Assembly (NCBI RefSeq): GCF_949628215.1
Contig: NC_134279.1
Coordinates: 53,370,266 to 53,434,265, forward strand
Direction of reading: 5' to 3'
DNA length: 64,000 bases
Source: Phalacrocorax aristotelis
Lineage: Eukaryota > Chordata > Aves > Suliformes > Phalacrocoracidae
The notes beneath the pieces were generated by a model. That model did no database searches. It saw only the letters and a list, made by a program, of their open reading frames with translations, and had not been told where the DNA came from. The translations under genes were made by a program, and so were the position numbers. Shown piece by piece: positions 26,801 to 35,800 of this stretch (its first letter is position 1; the number at the start of each line of letters is the position of its first letter).

Positions 26801-29800
26801 TAGAATATTAATCCAAAATGTGCAAGATAAGCATGTATTTCCTCTTTTAGCTTAACGGTGTCAAATTCATACCTTTTATTTCTTAGACTGTCCTATCAGG
26901 CTCTGGTCCTCCTACACACCCTCCTGGTGAAGTGGTTCTGCTTTGCATGGTGTACTGAAGTAGTTCCTAAGCCAGAAAGACAAGAAGTCTAGAGGATGCA
27001 TTACTCAGTCTAGAAGCTTATTGCCCGACTTCTGTATTTTAACCACTATTTTTTTTTCCAGTTTTGTCATTCTCTTTCAGCAGCTATCTTTGGAAGAAAA
27101 AAATTATACTATTGTTTGTTTCTAGTTACAACCAACCAACAAAAAAAGAACATGCAACCCAAACTAAAAAATCTAAAATACACCTTAAAGAAACAATATA
27201 AATATTTTCAGTGTGAACTGTGAATAAAGAGTAGAAAAATTTACTTTCTGGAAGTGTTGAGTATGTTGCTTAAAGTCTGTTGAAGAGTAGGAGTTTCTGG
27301 CATGTCCCATTTTCAGTATTTTGTTGTGTCTAGTGTAAGCCTGCCAGCAGTAGATGGCCTTACAGATGCCTCAAAAGGAGAGATTCACAGCCCTCTTCCT
27401 ATACACTGTGGAGTGACCTTACTCAGGACTGTGGAAACTAGGGAAAAATATCCAAGTGCTGCACATTCCGCCTTATTACCAGGACTTGTTGCAGTCTTGA
27501 GCCTAACTTTTTGTAATTACTCAAATATTTTTGTGCCGAATTCAGTTTATTACAGTGATGTTGGAAAATTCAGTATAATCATTATCACTTCTCGATTGCC
27601 AAGGAAGATTATGTTCTTGGTGCTGTGCCTGGATCTATTGATTCTGAGGTTTTCTTCATTTGAATTAGATCCTACAAATAGAAATGTGATCTCAAGCACA
27701 TTTTGTCTTTGGACAGTTGTAGACTACGTTACAAGTTAGTCTCCAAATAGTACTTTAAGAACAAACATGAAACAATGTTTAGGGCTTTAGAAATCAGGGT
27801 TCTGATTCTTACCAGTTACAGTAGAGGCTTTGAATACTGACTCTGGGAGTTGAGCTTCTTGCTCTTAGTGGTGGCAGTGCTATTTCAACACCTCTAATAA
27901 CTAAGATGAAACTTTATCTTAGATTGATTTAAAATAATTAGTTTCTCGAAAACATCTTGAGCAATTAACAGATTTTTCTTAAAAGCTAACTTGTGGGTTT
28001 CTTTTTTTTTTAAGATGTTCTTGCAGCAATCAACTTCCGGACTCAACTTTGGTTCTGTGCAGCTTGCTTCTGGAAATTCTTCAAATGTTCAACAGCTGAC
28101 ACCAATAAACATGCAAGGTCAAGTTGTTCAGACTAATCAGGCTCAAAGTGGGATGAACACAGGTCATATAAGTACACCACACATGATACAGCAACAGCCT
28201 TTGCAGAGTACTGCAACACAGGTAAAATTTTCCTTACCGATTGTACTGGATAGAATGCATACTCAAAACCATAGCTGAAACACAGCACCAGCTTCCTTGA
28301 CATCCCTCTCCCAAATTTTTTTAACAATACCCTTTGAATCATATTCATTTCTTCATGTTCCAGGTTCTACAATTGAAATGCATTTCTGTTCTTGCTAATG
28401 CACGTTCAGATCTTGTTTTTATTTTAAGACTCAGACATGTAAATAATTAATAACAAGTAGCTTTTTGGAAAGACAAGTCTCAAGCAAATCTTTAGCTTGC
28501 CTGTTTTTTGCTATGAATTGTCTGTTGACAGAACACCTAACAGGGGATTTGTACTAGGTGAGCTTGAAACCCAGTGTCCAGACAGTGGCTGCAGCAAATA
28601 CCTAGAAAAGCATAGGAGCAGGACAAGCATATATTGGTGCTTCTGCAGCTAACTTCTCTTCACCAGTTCCAGTCAGATGCTATAGGTGTATCACATCTGC
28701 AATGTAATAGCCTTTGATGGATCTTTCTTCTATGAGTTTATCCAGTTTCTCTTGATTCCATGTAAACTTTTGAAATCCACAGTATCTCAAAGTGAGTTCT
28801 ACAGCTTTACTTTGAGTGAAATATGATTGTTTGTGTTTTAAACCTGCCACCCAGCTCATATACTAGGAAACACATTGAACAGCTATTCACTTTTCATCCT
28901 CTCAGTCATACTTGATTTCAAAGTCCTCTGTCACATGTATCTCCATAGAAGCCTGTTCTTCAAGCTGAACACTTCCAATGGCCTTGACCATTTTGTGTAT
29001 GGAGGCTCTTTATACCTCTGATCTCTGTGGTCACCCTCCTCTGTACCTTTATCCAAATTCCATACTTTCTTTTTGAGATTTGTGAAGAGGCAGACTAGTG
29101 GTGGACAGTGTTATCATCTCAGCAGTAAGTTAGTTCCAAACTTCAAGTAAGAAATTGATTGACGTGATGTGCATGTTTTAGTCTGTCTGGCACAGAGATG
29201 CTAAAGGAGTGGAAAATAGGATCCTGAACAAAGAGTACGCAAGTAGCTGAAAAATTCAGGAAAAAATGACCTGAAGAGGTTTTCAGATGCCTGAGGGCCA
29301 GTCCCACCTCCAAATCCTCAGCTGGTAGAAATCTCTGTTGACTTTAAATTCAGAAATAATTTGTAAGAGAAAAAAACTGAGTTATAAAGTATGGGCAATG
29401 ACAGCGAGGAGGACAGCTGTAGTACCTGGCTGTTTTCAAATAACTGTCTCATAAAATATTTTTTCTTTTCAGCATAATCAACAAAATGTGCTTAGTGGAC
29501 ACAATCAACAGTCTTCTCTTGCCACTCAGTCACAGAACACAGTCTCAGCACCTTTGTATAACACTATGGTGATTTCTCAGCCAACAACAGGGAATGTGGT
29601 CCAGGTTCCTTCTAGCTTACCACAGAACAACAACCAGAATGCTGCTGCAGTAACCACTTTTACACAGGATAGACAAATCAGGTAAATCTTCAATATTCAG
29701 GTGACTTGCTATAATGATGTGCTTACATAGCTACATCATATACACAAGGAACTAAATTAGCATTTTAAAAACACATGATTTATTTTTTTAACTACATATG

Positions 29801-32800
29801 GATACAACTGTTAAACTAAACTTTGCCCAAAATAACATGTTCGCAGGCTTATCAAAACCCATGTTATTACAGCAAAGTATGAGTCTGACAAATCTGCATC
29901 TCTCAAGTGCATGTGGTGCTTGATTTTTTTTTTTTCCTTAAAGGGACTCCAACTGTCTTTTTCCATTAACAGATTTTCTCAAGGTCAGCAACTTGTAACA
30001 AAACTTGTCACGGCCCCAGTAGCCTGTGGAGCGGTAATGGTACCAAGTACTATGTTTATGGGACAGGTGGTGACAGCTTATCCCACTTTTGCTGCCCAAC
30101 AGCAGCAGCCACAGACTTTGTCAATAACGCAACAACAGCAGCAGCAGCAAAGTCAGCAAGACCATCAGCAGCAGCTCACCACAGTTCAGCAACCAGCTCA
30201 GCCGCAGCTGACTCAGCACCCCCAACAGTTCCTACAGGTAATGTAGCATTCTCTACAAATTTTTCGAAGTCCTGATACTTTCAGCATTGCTAGCTTATCC
30301 CAGGGGTGCTTTATCTCAAAACAGAGTGCTTAAAATAGTAACCTATGAACAAGCCTGGTGCATTAGATAAATTTATTCTTTAGACATTCTCTGAAATCTT
30401 GCTACTTAAAGGAGAGGTAGTCTTTCCTGCAATTTCACTCTATGTTTGTATTGTGGTTTAACCCCAGCCAGCAGCTAAGCATCCTGCAGCTGCTCGCTCG
30501 CTTCCCTCCCACCCCGGTGAGACTGGGGAGAGAATTGGAAGTGTAAAGTGGGGAAACTCATGGGTTGAGACAAAGACAGTTCAACAGGTAAAGCAAAAGC
30601 TACGCACACAAGCAAAGCAAAGCAAGGAATTCACTCACTCCTTCCCATGGGCAGGCAGGTGCTCAGCCATGTCCAGGAAAGCAGGGCTTCATTATGCATA
30701 ATGGTTACTTGGGAAGACAAACGCCATCGCTCTGAATGTCCCCTACTTCCTTCTTCCCCCAGCTTTATATACTGAGCAAGATGTCATATGGTATGGAATA
30801 TCCCTTGGGTCAGTTGGGGTCAGCTGTCCCGGCTGTGTCCCCTCCCAGCTTCTGTGTCCGTGGCAGAGCACGGGGAGCTGAAAAAGTCCTTGACCAGTGT
30901 AAGCACTGCTTAGCAACAACTAAAACATCTCTGCATTATCAACACTGTTTTCAGCACAAATCCAAAATGCAGCCCCATATGAGCTACTGTGAAGAAAATG
31001 ATAACTCAGGCAAAACCCAAGGAGTTTAGGGACAGATAGGAAAAGCCTACAAAAAGAGAAGAACCAGGTGGTAGGCAGAATTGATGGGGAAATCTGTTGC
31101 CATTTGTGCCGGTGATTAACATGGAATCAACAGCAGGTGATGCTGGTGAGGGAAGTGTTATGGTAGCTACAACACTAGAGAGGAGGAAATGCCTCCAAGA
31201 AGGTGTGGGTTAAAAAAAAAATCTTAATTTGGCCTCTGATGTTGCCTTTTCCAAAGAAAGATAAAGTCCATGTAACTATTGCAATGTATTTGGTGCACAT
31301 TCTTAACATTCTTTAACTACTCTGGGAAAGTAAATTTTTTTTTACTCTTTAAGAGTATACATAATTAAAAATCCCCATTTTGCAAGTATTTCTTCTTTCT
31401 TGCTGTGTGTGGTCTCCTGTTTGCACTAAATGAGGGATCCTCTGCGTAGGTGGAATACATACAAATGCAGTAAGTAATTGAGGGCTTAACCTACGCTTAT
31501 GTGCACAAGGAACAGTTACGGTTCTGTTCAGGGCTGAGTAAAATAGGTCACTGACAGAAAATATTGTCTTGCTGAAAAATCTTTCATCGAAACATACCAA
31601 TTTGAGTCACGCATCAGGCAAAGGCTTTTCAGCTGCAAACTGACTCTCAAAAACAGAGCTGGAATACCTAGTTCCACTCATGTAGTGGGAGATACTCAAA
31701 CTGAATCAAACCAGAGCGCAGATTTGATTGTGTTCTCTGTCAACTCAGATAAATACTGCAACAACAATGCTGTTTAGCAGGTTGGTAGTGTCTGTAGCTC
31801 TGTTTCTGAATTAAAAAGTTTGTACAATCTTGACTTAATTCTGGTGAAAAACAGGTTTGTGGAAGACTAAGATCTCCAAAGGTCTGGTCCTGTCCTAGAA
31901 TTTCTTTCTAGGCAAAAGTTTAGTATTTTTAATACAAACTATTAAAGGGCTAGAATTTGAAGTGAAGGAAATGCTGTTTAAAAACTGAGAAAAGGAACAG
32001 TGGTTTTACTGCCACTGCTCACTGGGGCCAGTCTGGATCTGTGGGTGCGGCAGGCGACGTGGTTTGCTTTCTGCTGCAGAACGTGTTTCTGGATTGAGGC
32101 ATCCAAGTGCGTTTGTACCCATCCTTCATTGCTTTTCTTCAGAAACCATCATTTTTTGGTTCTAAGAAAACTAGTATTAAAACTAAGTATGATTTCCAGT
32201 AGTAGTTAACCCCCTTCAGAGGGGATGTTTGGGTCTGGAAGTGCAGCAGTTTCTTTGACAGTTCATTTTGGCTGTAGGGGATACATGTGATCTGTGCCAA
32301 GTCATGCACTGGTTTTTCATTTGACTGCAGTGACAGCCACCTGCAGTTGTTCAAATAGATTCCTTAAGCCCTGTTATGCTCTTGTGGTTTGAAATGGAGG
32401 CAAATTGCCATGTATTCCTACCCGTTGTCACAGGAAATTACGAAGACCAGTTACAGCTGCTTTATTAATTGGTCAGATGCTCTAATTAACTTTATTAGTA
32501 GGAACTAATCTTTGCATTGTTTGCTCAGCTTAAATTACCAAATCAGAAGATTGTTCTAATTGAACCCTCTGAAAAGTTAAAAAGCAGCTAGGCCTGTGTT
32601 TCTCAGTGCAGCAGGAAAAAATAATCTTTCCCTATTTGCATGTTTTAGACATCCAGGTTACTTCATGGAAATCAGTCAGCTCAGCTTATCCTCTCTGCTG
32701 CTTTCCCACTACAACAAAGCACTTTTACTCAGCCCCACCACCAGCAGCATCAGTCCCAGCAGCAGCAGCAACTTTCACGACACAGAACTGACAAGATGAC

Positions 32801-32828
32801 TGACCCTTCCAAAGTTCAGCCACAATAG
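2843..32828 (+). CDS. CLOCK: CLOCK circadian bHLH-PAS transcription factor, 20 coding exons, complete
   Basis: Spliced CDS: 2843-2889, 4619-4678, 5092-5240, 9905-9996, 11461-11550, 13041-13161, 14299-14412, 16774-16892, 20711-20793, 21017-21123, 21776-21923, 22145-22220, 23153-23294, 23674-23774, 24668-24757, 26332-26490, 28015-28221, 29473-29681, 29973-30237, 32649-32828. These sum to 2559 nt (852 residues plus stop), every junction is AG/GT and every phase fits. CLOCK pairs with BMAL1 in the nucleus and binds CACGTG E-boxes to drive PER, CRY and other clock genes. Seen here: basic region with R39, E43 and R47, helix-loop-helix to about residue 86, PAS-A from about 107, PAS-B from about 262, a Ser-rich linker at 403-483, the coiled exon 514-566, and a Gln-rich C-terminal half with Q7 at 758-764. 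The start [10 protein letters not shown] matches the bird and mammal N-terminus; a second in-frame ATG is at 2870. No break or missing key residue was seen. Confidence 0.98.
4619..4678 (+). CDS. CLOCK: CLOCK coding exon 2 (acidic N-terminal segment)
   Basis: 60 nt between TTTCTTTCAG and GTAAGT, codes residues 16-36 including the acidic [14 protein letters not shown] stretch just before the basic region. It starts and ends in phase 2. Confidence 0.96.
5092..5240 (+). CDS. CLOCK: CLOCK coding exon 3 (bHLH)
   Basis: 149 nt, residues 36-86. This one exon carries the basic region ([12 protein letters not shown]) and the helix-loop-helix ([11 protein letters not shown], then [15 protein letters not shown]). 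R39, E43 and R47, the E-box-contacting residues known from CLOCK:BMAL1 structures, are all present. Confidence 0.98.
6011..6434 (-). mobile_element. CR1 LINE, 3' fragment in a CLOCK intron
   Basis: On the minus strand this reads as the CR1 ORF2 tail and 3' UTR. The minus ORF includes [20 protein letters not shown] and [12 protein letters not shown], the usual CR1 ORF2 C-terminus, ending near the CACAGAATGG 3' signature at 6015. It is 5'-truncated at about 6434, in a different CR1 subfamily from the copies at 25 kb and 57 kb. It lies antisense to CLOCK in the intron between coding exons 3 and 4. Confidence 0.93.
6435..9904 (+). other. CLOCK: CLOCK intron, rest of the exon 3-4 intron
   Basis: About 3.5 kb of AT-rich intron. 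ORFs at 8109-8381 (+) and 8641-8931 (-) show no known domain and look like chance. No repeat family recognised. Confidence 0.5.
9905..9996 (+). CDS. CLOCK: CLOCK coding exon 4 (linker into PAS-A)
   Basis: 92 nt after ATTGTAG, residues 86-116, [16 protein letters not shown] then [12 protein letters not shown]. It ends in phase 0 before GTATAT. Confidence 0.97.
11461..11550 (+). CDS. CLOCK: CLOCK coding exon 5 (PAS-A)
   Basis: 90 nt after TTAATTTCAG, residues 117-146: [18 protein letters not shown] then [12 protein letters not shown]. Phase 0 on both sides. Ile appears where mammals have Val in SVT. Confidence 0.98.
13041..13161 (+). CDS. CLOCK: CLOCK coding exon 6 (PAS-A)
   Basis: 121 nt after TTCCTTTCAG, residues 147-187: [20 protein letters not shown] and on to TPEYLK. 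The donor GTAAGT (13162-13167) runs straight into the target-site duplication of a solo LTR that starts at 13171. Confidence 0.97.
13171..13726 (-). mobile_element. Solo LTR, copy A (bird endogenous retrovirus family)
   Basis: 556 bp flanked by a perfect 5-bp duplication GTAGT (13166-13170 and 13727-13731). It shares its whole length with copies B, C and D. Read on the minus strand it has an LTR layout: TATATAAAG box, then a poly(A)-signal-like region, ending in GGTT-AA-rich sequence. The 5-bp duplication fits an ERVL-type integrase; that class call is inference. No internal viral genes are present. It lies antisense to CLOCK, 9 bp after the exon 6 boundary. Confidence 0.9.
14299..14412 (+). 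CDS. CLOCK: CLOCK coding exon 7 (PAS-A end)
   Basis: 114 nt after TTTTCTCAG, residues 187-225: [18 protein letters not shown] and [15 protein letters not shown]. Starts and ends in phase 1. Confidence 0.98.
15290..16200 (+). mobile_element. Old CR1/L3-like LINE remnant
   Basis: The + strand resembles the RT-to-C-terminal part of an old CR1-clade ORF2. A broken frame reads [13 protein letters not shown], then [20 protein letters not shown], matching the usual line of lines 'KCK-LHLG ... SS-EKDLGV-VD-KLN'. Further on, DNA resembling GGAGAGAGTTCAGAGTAGAG matches the 'leering' ORF2 C-terminus (LE-VQ-RA-K). It is heavily mutated and much older than the other CR1 copies. Ends are approximate. Confidence 0.7.
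16774..16892 (+). CDS. CLOCK: CLOCK coding exon 8 (PAS-A/PAS-B linker)
   Basis: 119 nt after CTTCCCTCAG, residues 225-264: [20 protein letters not shown] and [15 protein letters not shown]. Ends in phase 0 before GTATGT. Confidence 0.98.
16893..20710 (+). other. CLOCK: CLOCK intron 8-9
   Basis: The longest repeat-poor intron here (3.8 kb). I see no clear transposon, RNA gene or domain-bearing ORF. A small direct repeat of GATGCCTTGTTGA lies at about 18960-19000. Confidence 0.5.
20711..20793 (+). CDS. CLOCK: CLOCK coding exon 9 (PAS-B start)
   Basis: 83 nt after ACTTTTTAG, residues 265-292: [20 protein letters not shown] then KFLFLDHR. Ends in phase 2. Confidence 0.98.
21017..21123 (+). CDS. 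CLOCK: CLOCK coding exon 10 (PAS-B)
   Basis: 107 nt after GTATTAATTAG, residues 292-328: [20 protein letters not shown] then [15 protein letters not shown]. The acceptor has a weak pyrimidine tract. Confidence 0.97.
21776..21923 (+). CDS. CLOCK: CLOCK coding exon 11 (PAS-B core)
   Basis: 148 nt after ACTTTTATAG, residues 328-377: [20 protein letters not shown], then the [20 protein letters not shown] strand region. Starts in phase 1 and ends in phase 2. Confidence 0.98.
22145..22220 (+). CDS. CLOCK: CLOCK coding exon 12 (after PAS-B)
   Basis: 76 nt after TTGTTCTTCTAG, residues 377-402: [20 protein letters not shown] then ITADK. Ends in phase 0. Confidence 0.97.
23153..23294 (+). CDS. CLOCK: CLOCK coding exon 13 (Ser-rich linker)
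   Basis: 142 nt after GTCCCTTCAG, residues 403-450: [20 protein letters not shown] then a Ser-rich [16 protein letters not shown] run. In mammals this linker carries regulatory phosphorylation sites; here the serines are kept. Confidence 0.98.
23674..23774 (+). CDS. CLOCK: CLOCK coding exon 14
   Basis: 101 nt after ACATTGTCAG, residues 450-483: [20 protein letters not shown] then [14 protein letters not shown]. Ends in phase 0. Confidence 0.96.
24668..24757 (+). CDS. CLOCK: CLOCK coding exon 15
   Basis: 90 nt after AAATCCTAG, residues 484-513: [20 protein letters not shown] then [10 protein letters not shown]. The stretch is poorly conserved and Ser/Gln/Pro-rich. Phase 0 on both sides, so skipping it would keep the frame. 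Confidence 0.95.
25246..25907 (-). mobile_element. CR1 LINE, 3' fragment in a CLOCK intron
   Basis: On the minus strand a 181-codon frame (25335-25880) carries the CR1 ORF2 C-terminus: [70 protein letters not shown]. The 3' end is near 25246. The frame is open and GC-rich against AT-rich flanks, so this is a fairly young copy. It lies antisense to CLOCK and is 5'-truncated near 25907. Confidence 0.95.
26332..26490 (+). CDS. CLOCK: CLOCK coding exon 16 (equivalent of mouse exon 19)
   Basis: 159 nt after TGACTACAG, residues 514-566: [20 protein letters not shown], then a coiled helix EEKK-like stretch [20 protein letters not shown]. The exon begins at residue 514, as does the exon lost in the mouse Clock-delta19 allele. 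It is 53 residues here against 51 in mouse, because of an extra Pro-Val at the start. The donor GTGAGT is intact. In mammals this segment is needed for transactivation. Confidence 0.97.
26491..28014 (+). other. CLOCK: CLOCK intron 16-17
   Basis: 1.5 kb with no recognised repeat. A 145-codon + ORF at 27302-27739 has no known domain and a composition like the intron. Confidence 0.5.
28015..28221 (+). CDS. CLOCK: CLOCK coding exon 17 (Gln-rich)
   Basis: 207 nt after TTTTTTTAAG, residues 567-635: [20 protein letters not shown] and on to [20 protein letters not shown]. Phase 0 on both sides. Confidence 0.97.
28950..29095 (-). repeat. Possible very old CR1 remnant
   Basis: A short stretch (TTCAAGCTGAACACTTCC, then CTCTGTGGTCACCCTCCTCT) resembles the minus strand of CR1 ORF2, where 'TTCAGGCTGAACA' and 'TTTGTGGCCCTCCTCTGGAC' occur in this order. 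Divergence is high and no frame survives. Confidence 0.4.
29473..29681 (+). CDS. CLOCK: CLOCK coding exon 18 (Gln-rich)
   Basis: 209 nt after TTTTCTTTTCAG, residues 636-705: [20 protein letters not shown], then [20 protein letters not shown] and [10 protein letters not shown]. Ends in phase 2. Confidence 0.97.
29973..30237 (+). CDS. CLOCK: CLOCK coding exon 19 (polyQ exon)
   Basis: 265 nt after CCATTAACAG, residues 705-793: [40 protein letters not shown], then a Gln-rich tail. This is the exon typed in wild birds as the Clock poly-Q locus, between FSQGQQLV and QQFLQ. Confidence 0.98.
30130..30150 (+). repeat. CLOCK: Coding poly-glutamine tract, Q7
   Basis: Codons CAA CAA CAG CAG CAG CAG CAA give seven glutamines (residues 758-764), followed by SQQDHQQQL. 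It is a mixed CAA/CAG run with only four CAG in a row. Confidence 0.9.
30449..31023 (-). mobile_element. Solo LTR, copy B
   Basis: 575 bp, same family and orientation as copy A. Flanking pentamers GTTTG (30444-30448) and GTTTA (31024-31028) match at 4 of 5, a decayed target duplication. The right end is eroded. It lies antisense to CLOCK in the last intron, 211 bp after the polyQ exon. Confidence 0.85.
32649..32828 (+). CDS. CLOCK: CLOCK coding exon 20 (C-terminus)
   Basis: 180 nt after CATGTTTTAG, residues 794-852 and stop TAG at 32826-32828: [20 protein letters not shown], then [19 protein letters not shown] and DPSKVQPQ. It has a second short tract of five Gln at 32757-32771. Confidence 0.98.
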   Translation, partial: TSRLLHGNQSAQLILSAAFPLQQSTFTQPHHQQHQSQQQQQLSRHRTDKMTDPSKVQPQ

Positions 32829-35800
32829 CATGGGGCTCTGCCTCTTTTTGAAGCAAACTACCAGGAGGAGGGTGCTCCGCAAACAGTTGCACTGAGGCTA
32901 CAGAGGTAGTAGTACGAAGGCTTTCTAACACCCCACCGTTGAGATCTACTTCGAACTTCTGGAATCGGTTAAGAAAAGCCACAAGATGATGATGGGGACA
33001 TGGCCAACTTTGATAGTTGCCCCAGTTTCTGTGTTCTAAAGGATTTGCTGCCATGTGTTAATTTGCCCAGGTGAAATCTCAAAATGTGACTGAAATGAGA
33101 GGGATGCTGAAAATATTGGTATTTTTATCAATCCTGTACATTTTTAATGTATTAAAATGGACATGGAGCAATTATTTGAATTAGCAGAAAAAAATGCCAG
33201 GAATCTAGTCCAAAAACCATCTAATTTTTTTCAGATGATTATGGGACAGTAAAAATATTTTGAAAATGTTGTGTGAAATCCAGTTCTCTGTTGTACAGAT
33301 GCTGTAAAATATTGTGTATATGTCTGCATAAAAAGAGAAAGAGCAAAATATTTTATATGATGCATGAAAATGTAATCTGTTATTTGTAGGTTTGAATATG
33401 TTTCCCCAAATTCTCACGCCATACTCAGACTAATGTTTTCCTCTGTTCTACCCTTTTGTTTACAACATGATGCATCATTATTTTCACCCTTAATGTGGGC
33501 ACAAGTCTCTTGTTTGTGCTTTGTCTGTGATGTCAGGGTTTGTTCGGTGAGGTATAGTGTGTTGGTTAGTTGACTTCTCGAGGTTAAATTATTGATGAAG
33601 CTGTTTGAACTGGTGATCATGCATCAGGGTTCAGGACATTCAGATTCATGAATATCATCCATCATTTCATAATTATTTCATCATTTTATTTGAAAAATAG
33701 GAATTTGCACTGCTTTCTTGCGGATGGTTTGGAATTTTATTCCCCAAAGCTATCTTTTGATATAGTTCATAGTTGGAAATATTTATGTAAAAGGTTTAAA
33801 AAAAAAAATGACAGTAATTTTCAAGAATGTTTCAGTTATAGGAGTAATTTGCACAAGAATATATTTACATTTAATAACCTTTTGGGCACTTTTTAACCAC
33901 TTTCTCTGTGGTGAGAATTGTAACTTGTTAAAATATGTTGGAATCTTTTTATTCTCCTTCAAAAATTAGTCAGAACTAATTCAGGGTCATTTTAACAACA
34001 ACAACAAAACCCATAGTGCCTTGATTTTAATTCAGGTGATAATGTTGAACATCTTGAATTACAACGTCTTGAATCTGTAACCATTTTCGATTTTGAAGTC
34101 TTAGTACATTGTCAGCCAAACTCGTGTATCTACTTCGTAGCTATTTCTGTATTCTGTTGATTTTTAGTAACGGTCTGAGTTGAGAACATGAGCATTCTTG
34201 AGTGGTACTCCCCCTCAAACACTAGCCAGAAAGAGAGGAGTCTCTGAAATCTCAGACCTGGAAGGTAATACTCTTAAAAGATCAAAAAATCTAAAAGTAT
34301 AGATTACTTCTTTTGCAGGAGGAGGAATAATAAGCTGATTTTGTTTGTCTGTTTGTTCGTTCTAATCATTTTTGTAGCGTTTAATAGTGCGTGCTGGGGG
34401 AGATCATGACTGCATTTAACACTACCAGGCTATTGATTTAAGAGATATCACTGAACTAAGACTTCAGAAGGCAACTTCACTTTATAAAGAAAATAAAAAG
34501 TTCCAACAGATACGATGTGCTATTTTAAGTAAACGTTCAGTAGGTTTTTATGGTACTAGTTTGTGGAAACCAGAACTTCAGAGGAAAATGAATAAATGCT
34601 GATAGATCTGATAATTAAAAGCAAACAAAAAAAAGGTAAAAGCAGTTAAAATTAGTGCGAGGGAGAGAAAGCTGGATTAATCTTGAATACTGAGGAGGAG
34701 CTGAATGAATGTAACCAAATGGTGACGGACTATTTTGTACTATGAAACAGTTTGATTGTATTGCTGGATGAACCAAACCCGCAGGAAGGCAATACCAGTT
34801 TAGCCAAGCGTTTGATGCAGTTGGTTGCGTTTCGAGGCTAGCCTTCGCCTCTGCGCATGTCCCGCCATTAGACCTTCGCTATTCCCCAGTTACAAGGCAA
34901 GAGTGCGGCACCAAAAAGCACAGTAGTGAACAAGGAAGGAGAGTGTGAGAAGCACGGTACCAAAGAGAATCAGATTGCTTTCTGCTCCAAGAAGCCTCTT
35001 GCAACCTGGAGCAAGGAACAGATGCCAATACCAAACACAGCAAGGAACAATTCCCCTTCTTTAAAGGGATTTCTGACATTCTCTGGGCTGGAAAAATTGT
35101 CAGAAACCTGTTTCTGTAAAGTTCTATGTAAAGAAATCCTGCCTTGCTCTACTGTCCCTACCACGCCATTCTGCCTGTTCCTATATTAAGCTGCGTTGAC
35201 TTAGACGTCTGTGCTATGAGTACTTTTGCTTAATGGAAAATAGAATAGGTTAGATAAAAAAAAAAATTTAACCAATCACAATAATAATATAGCACTAAAG
35301 AAGAAAACTGGGAGAGCTTTAATAGTGCTGTTAGAACTATTGAATAGTGGTAAAATAGGTTTATTAAGTTGTTATACTGATAATTACAGAAAATAGAGAT
35401 ACCAGCCAGACCGTTAATGATGCAGCTTTATATAAAAAGCTTCGTTTAAACTTCTCTTCCCGTTTCCCACTTCCCAGATACTCCGGTGTGCTGCTATAGG
35501 TCTATCAGTAAAAAGGCTAAACTAGGTGAGAGAAATCAGGTAATGACAATAGCATGGCTGCTGAAAGAGAACTATAGAAATGTACGCTTTGATCAAGAAG
35601 CTTTTTGTAACCTCAGAGAGAGGTCATTCAATTACAGAAGTACCAGCTAGTAGGGAAAGCATTGGAAGGTGGGGAAATTCAAACAAACTGGAAAAATATA
35701 GCACGCATTTGAAAAATTCCTGCCATGAATCAGGCAAATTTTTTACAGAAGCGAGTACGTAGAACTTGGTCCAGATCCTGCGCAAGGATGCAGCGGCTTT

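Noticed and set aside
27302-27739. 145-codon + ORF in a CLOCK intron
   Set aside because: No known domain and intron-like composition; likely chance.
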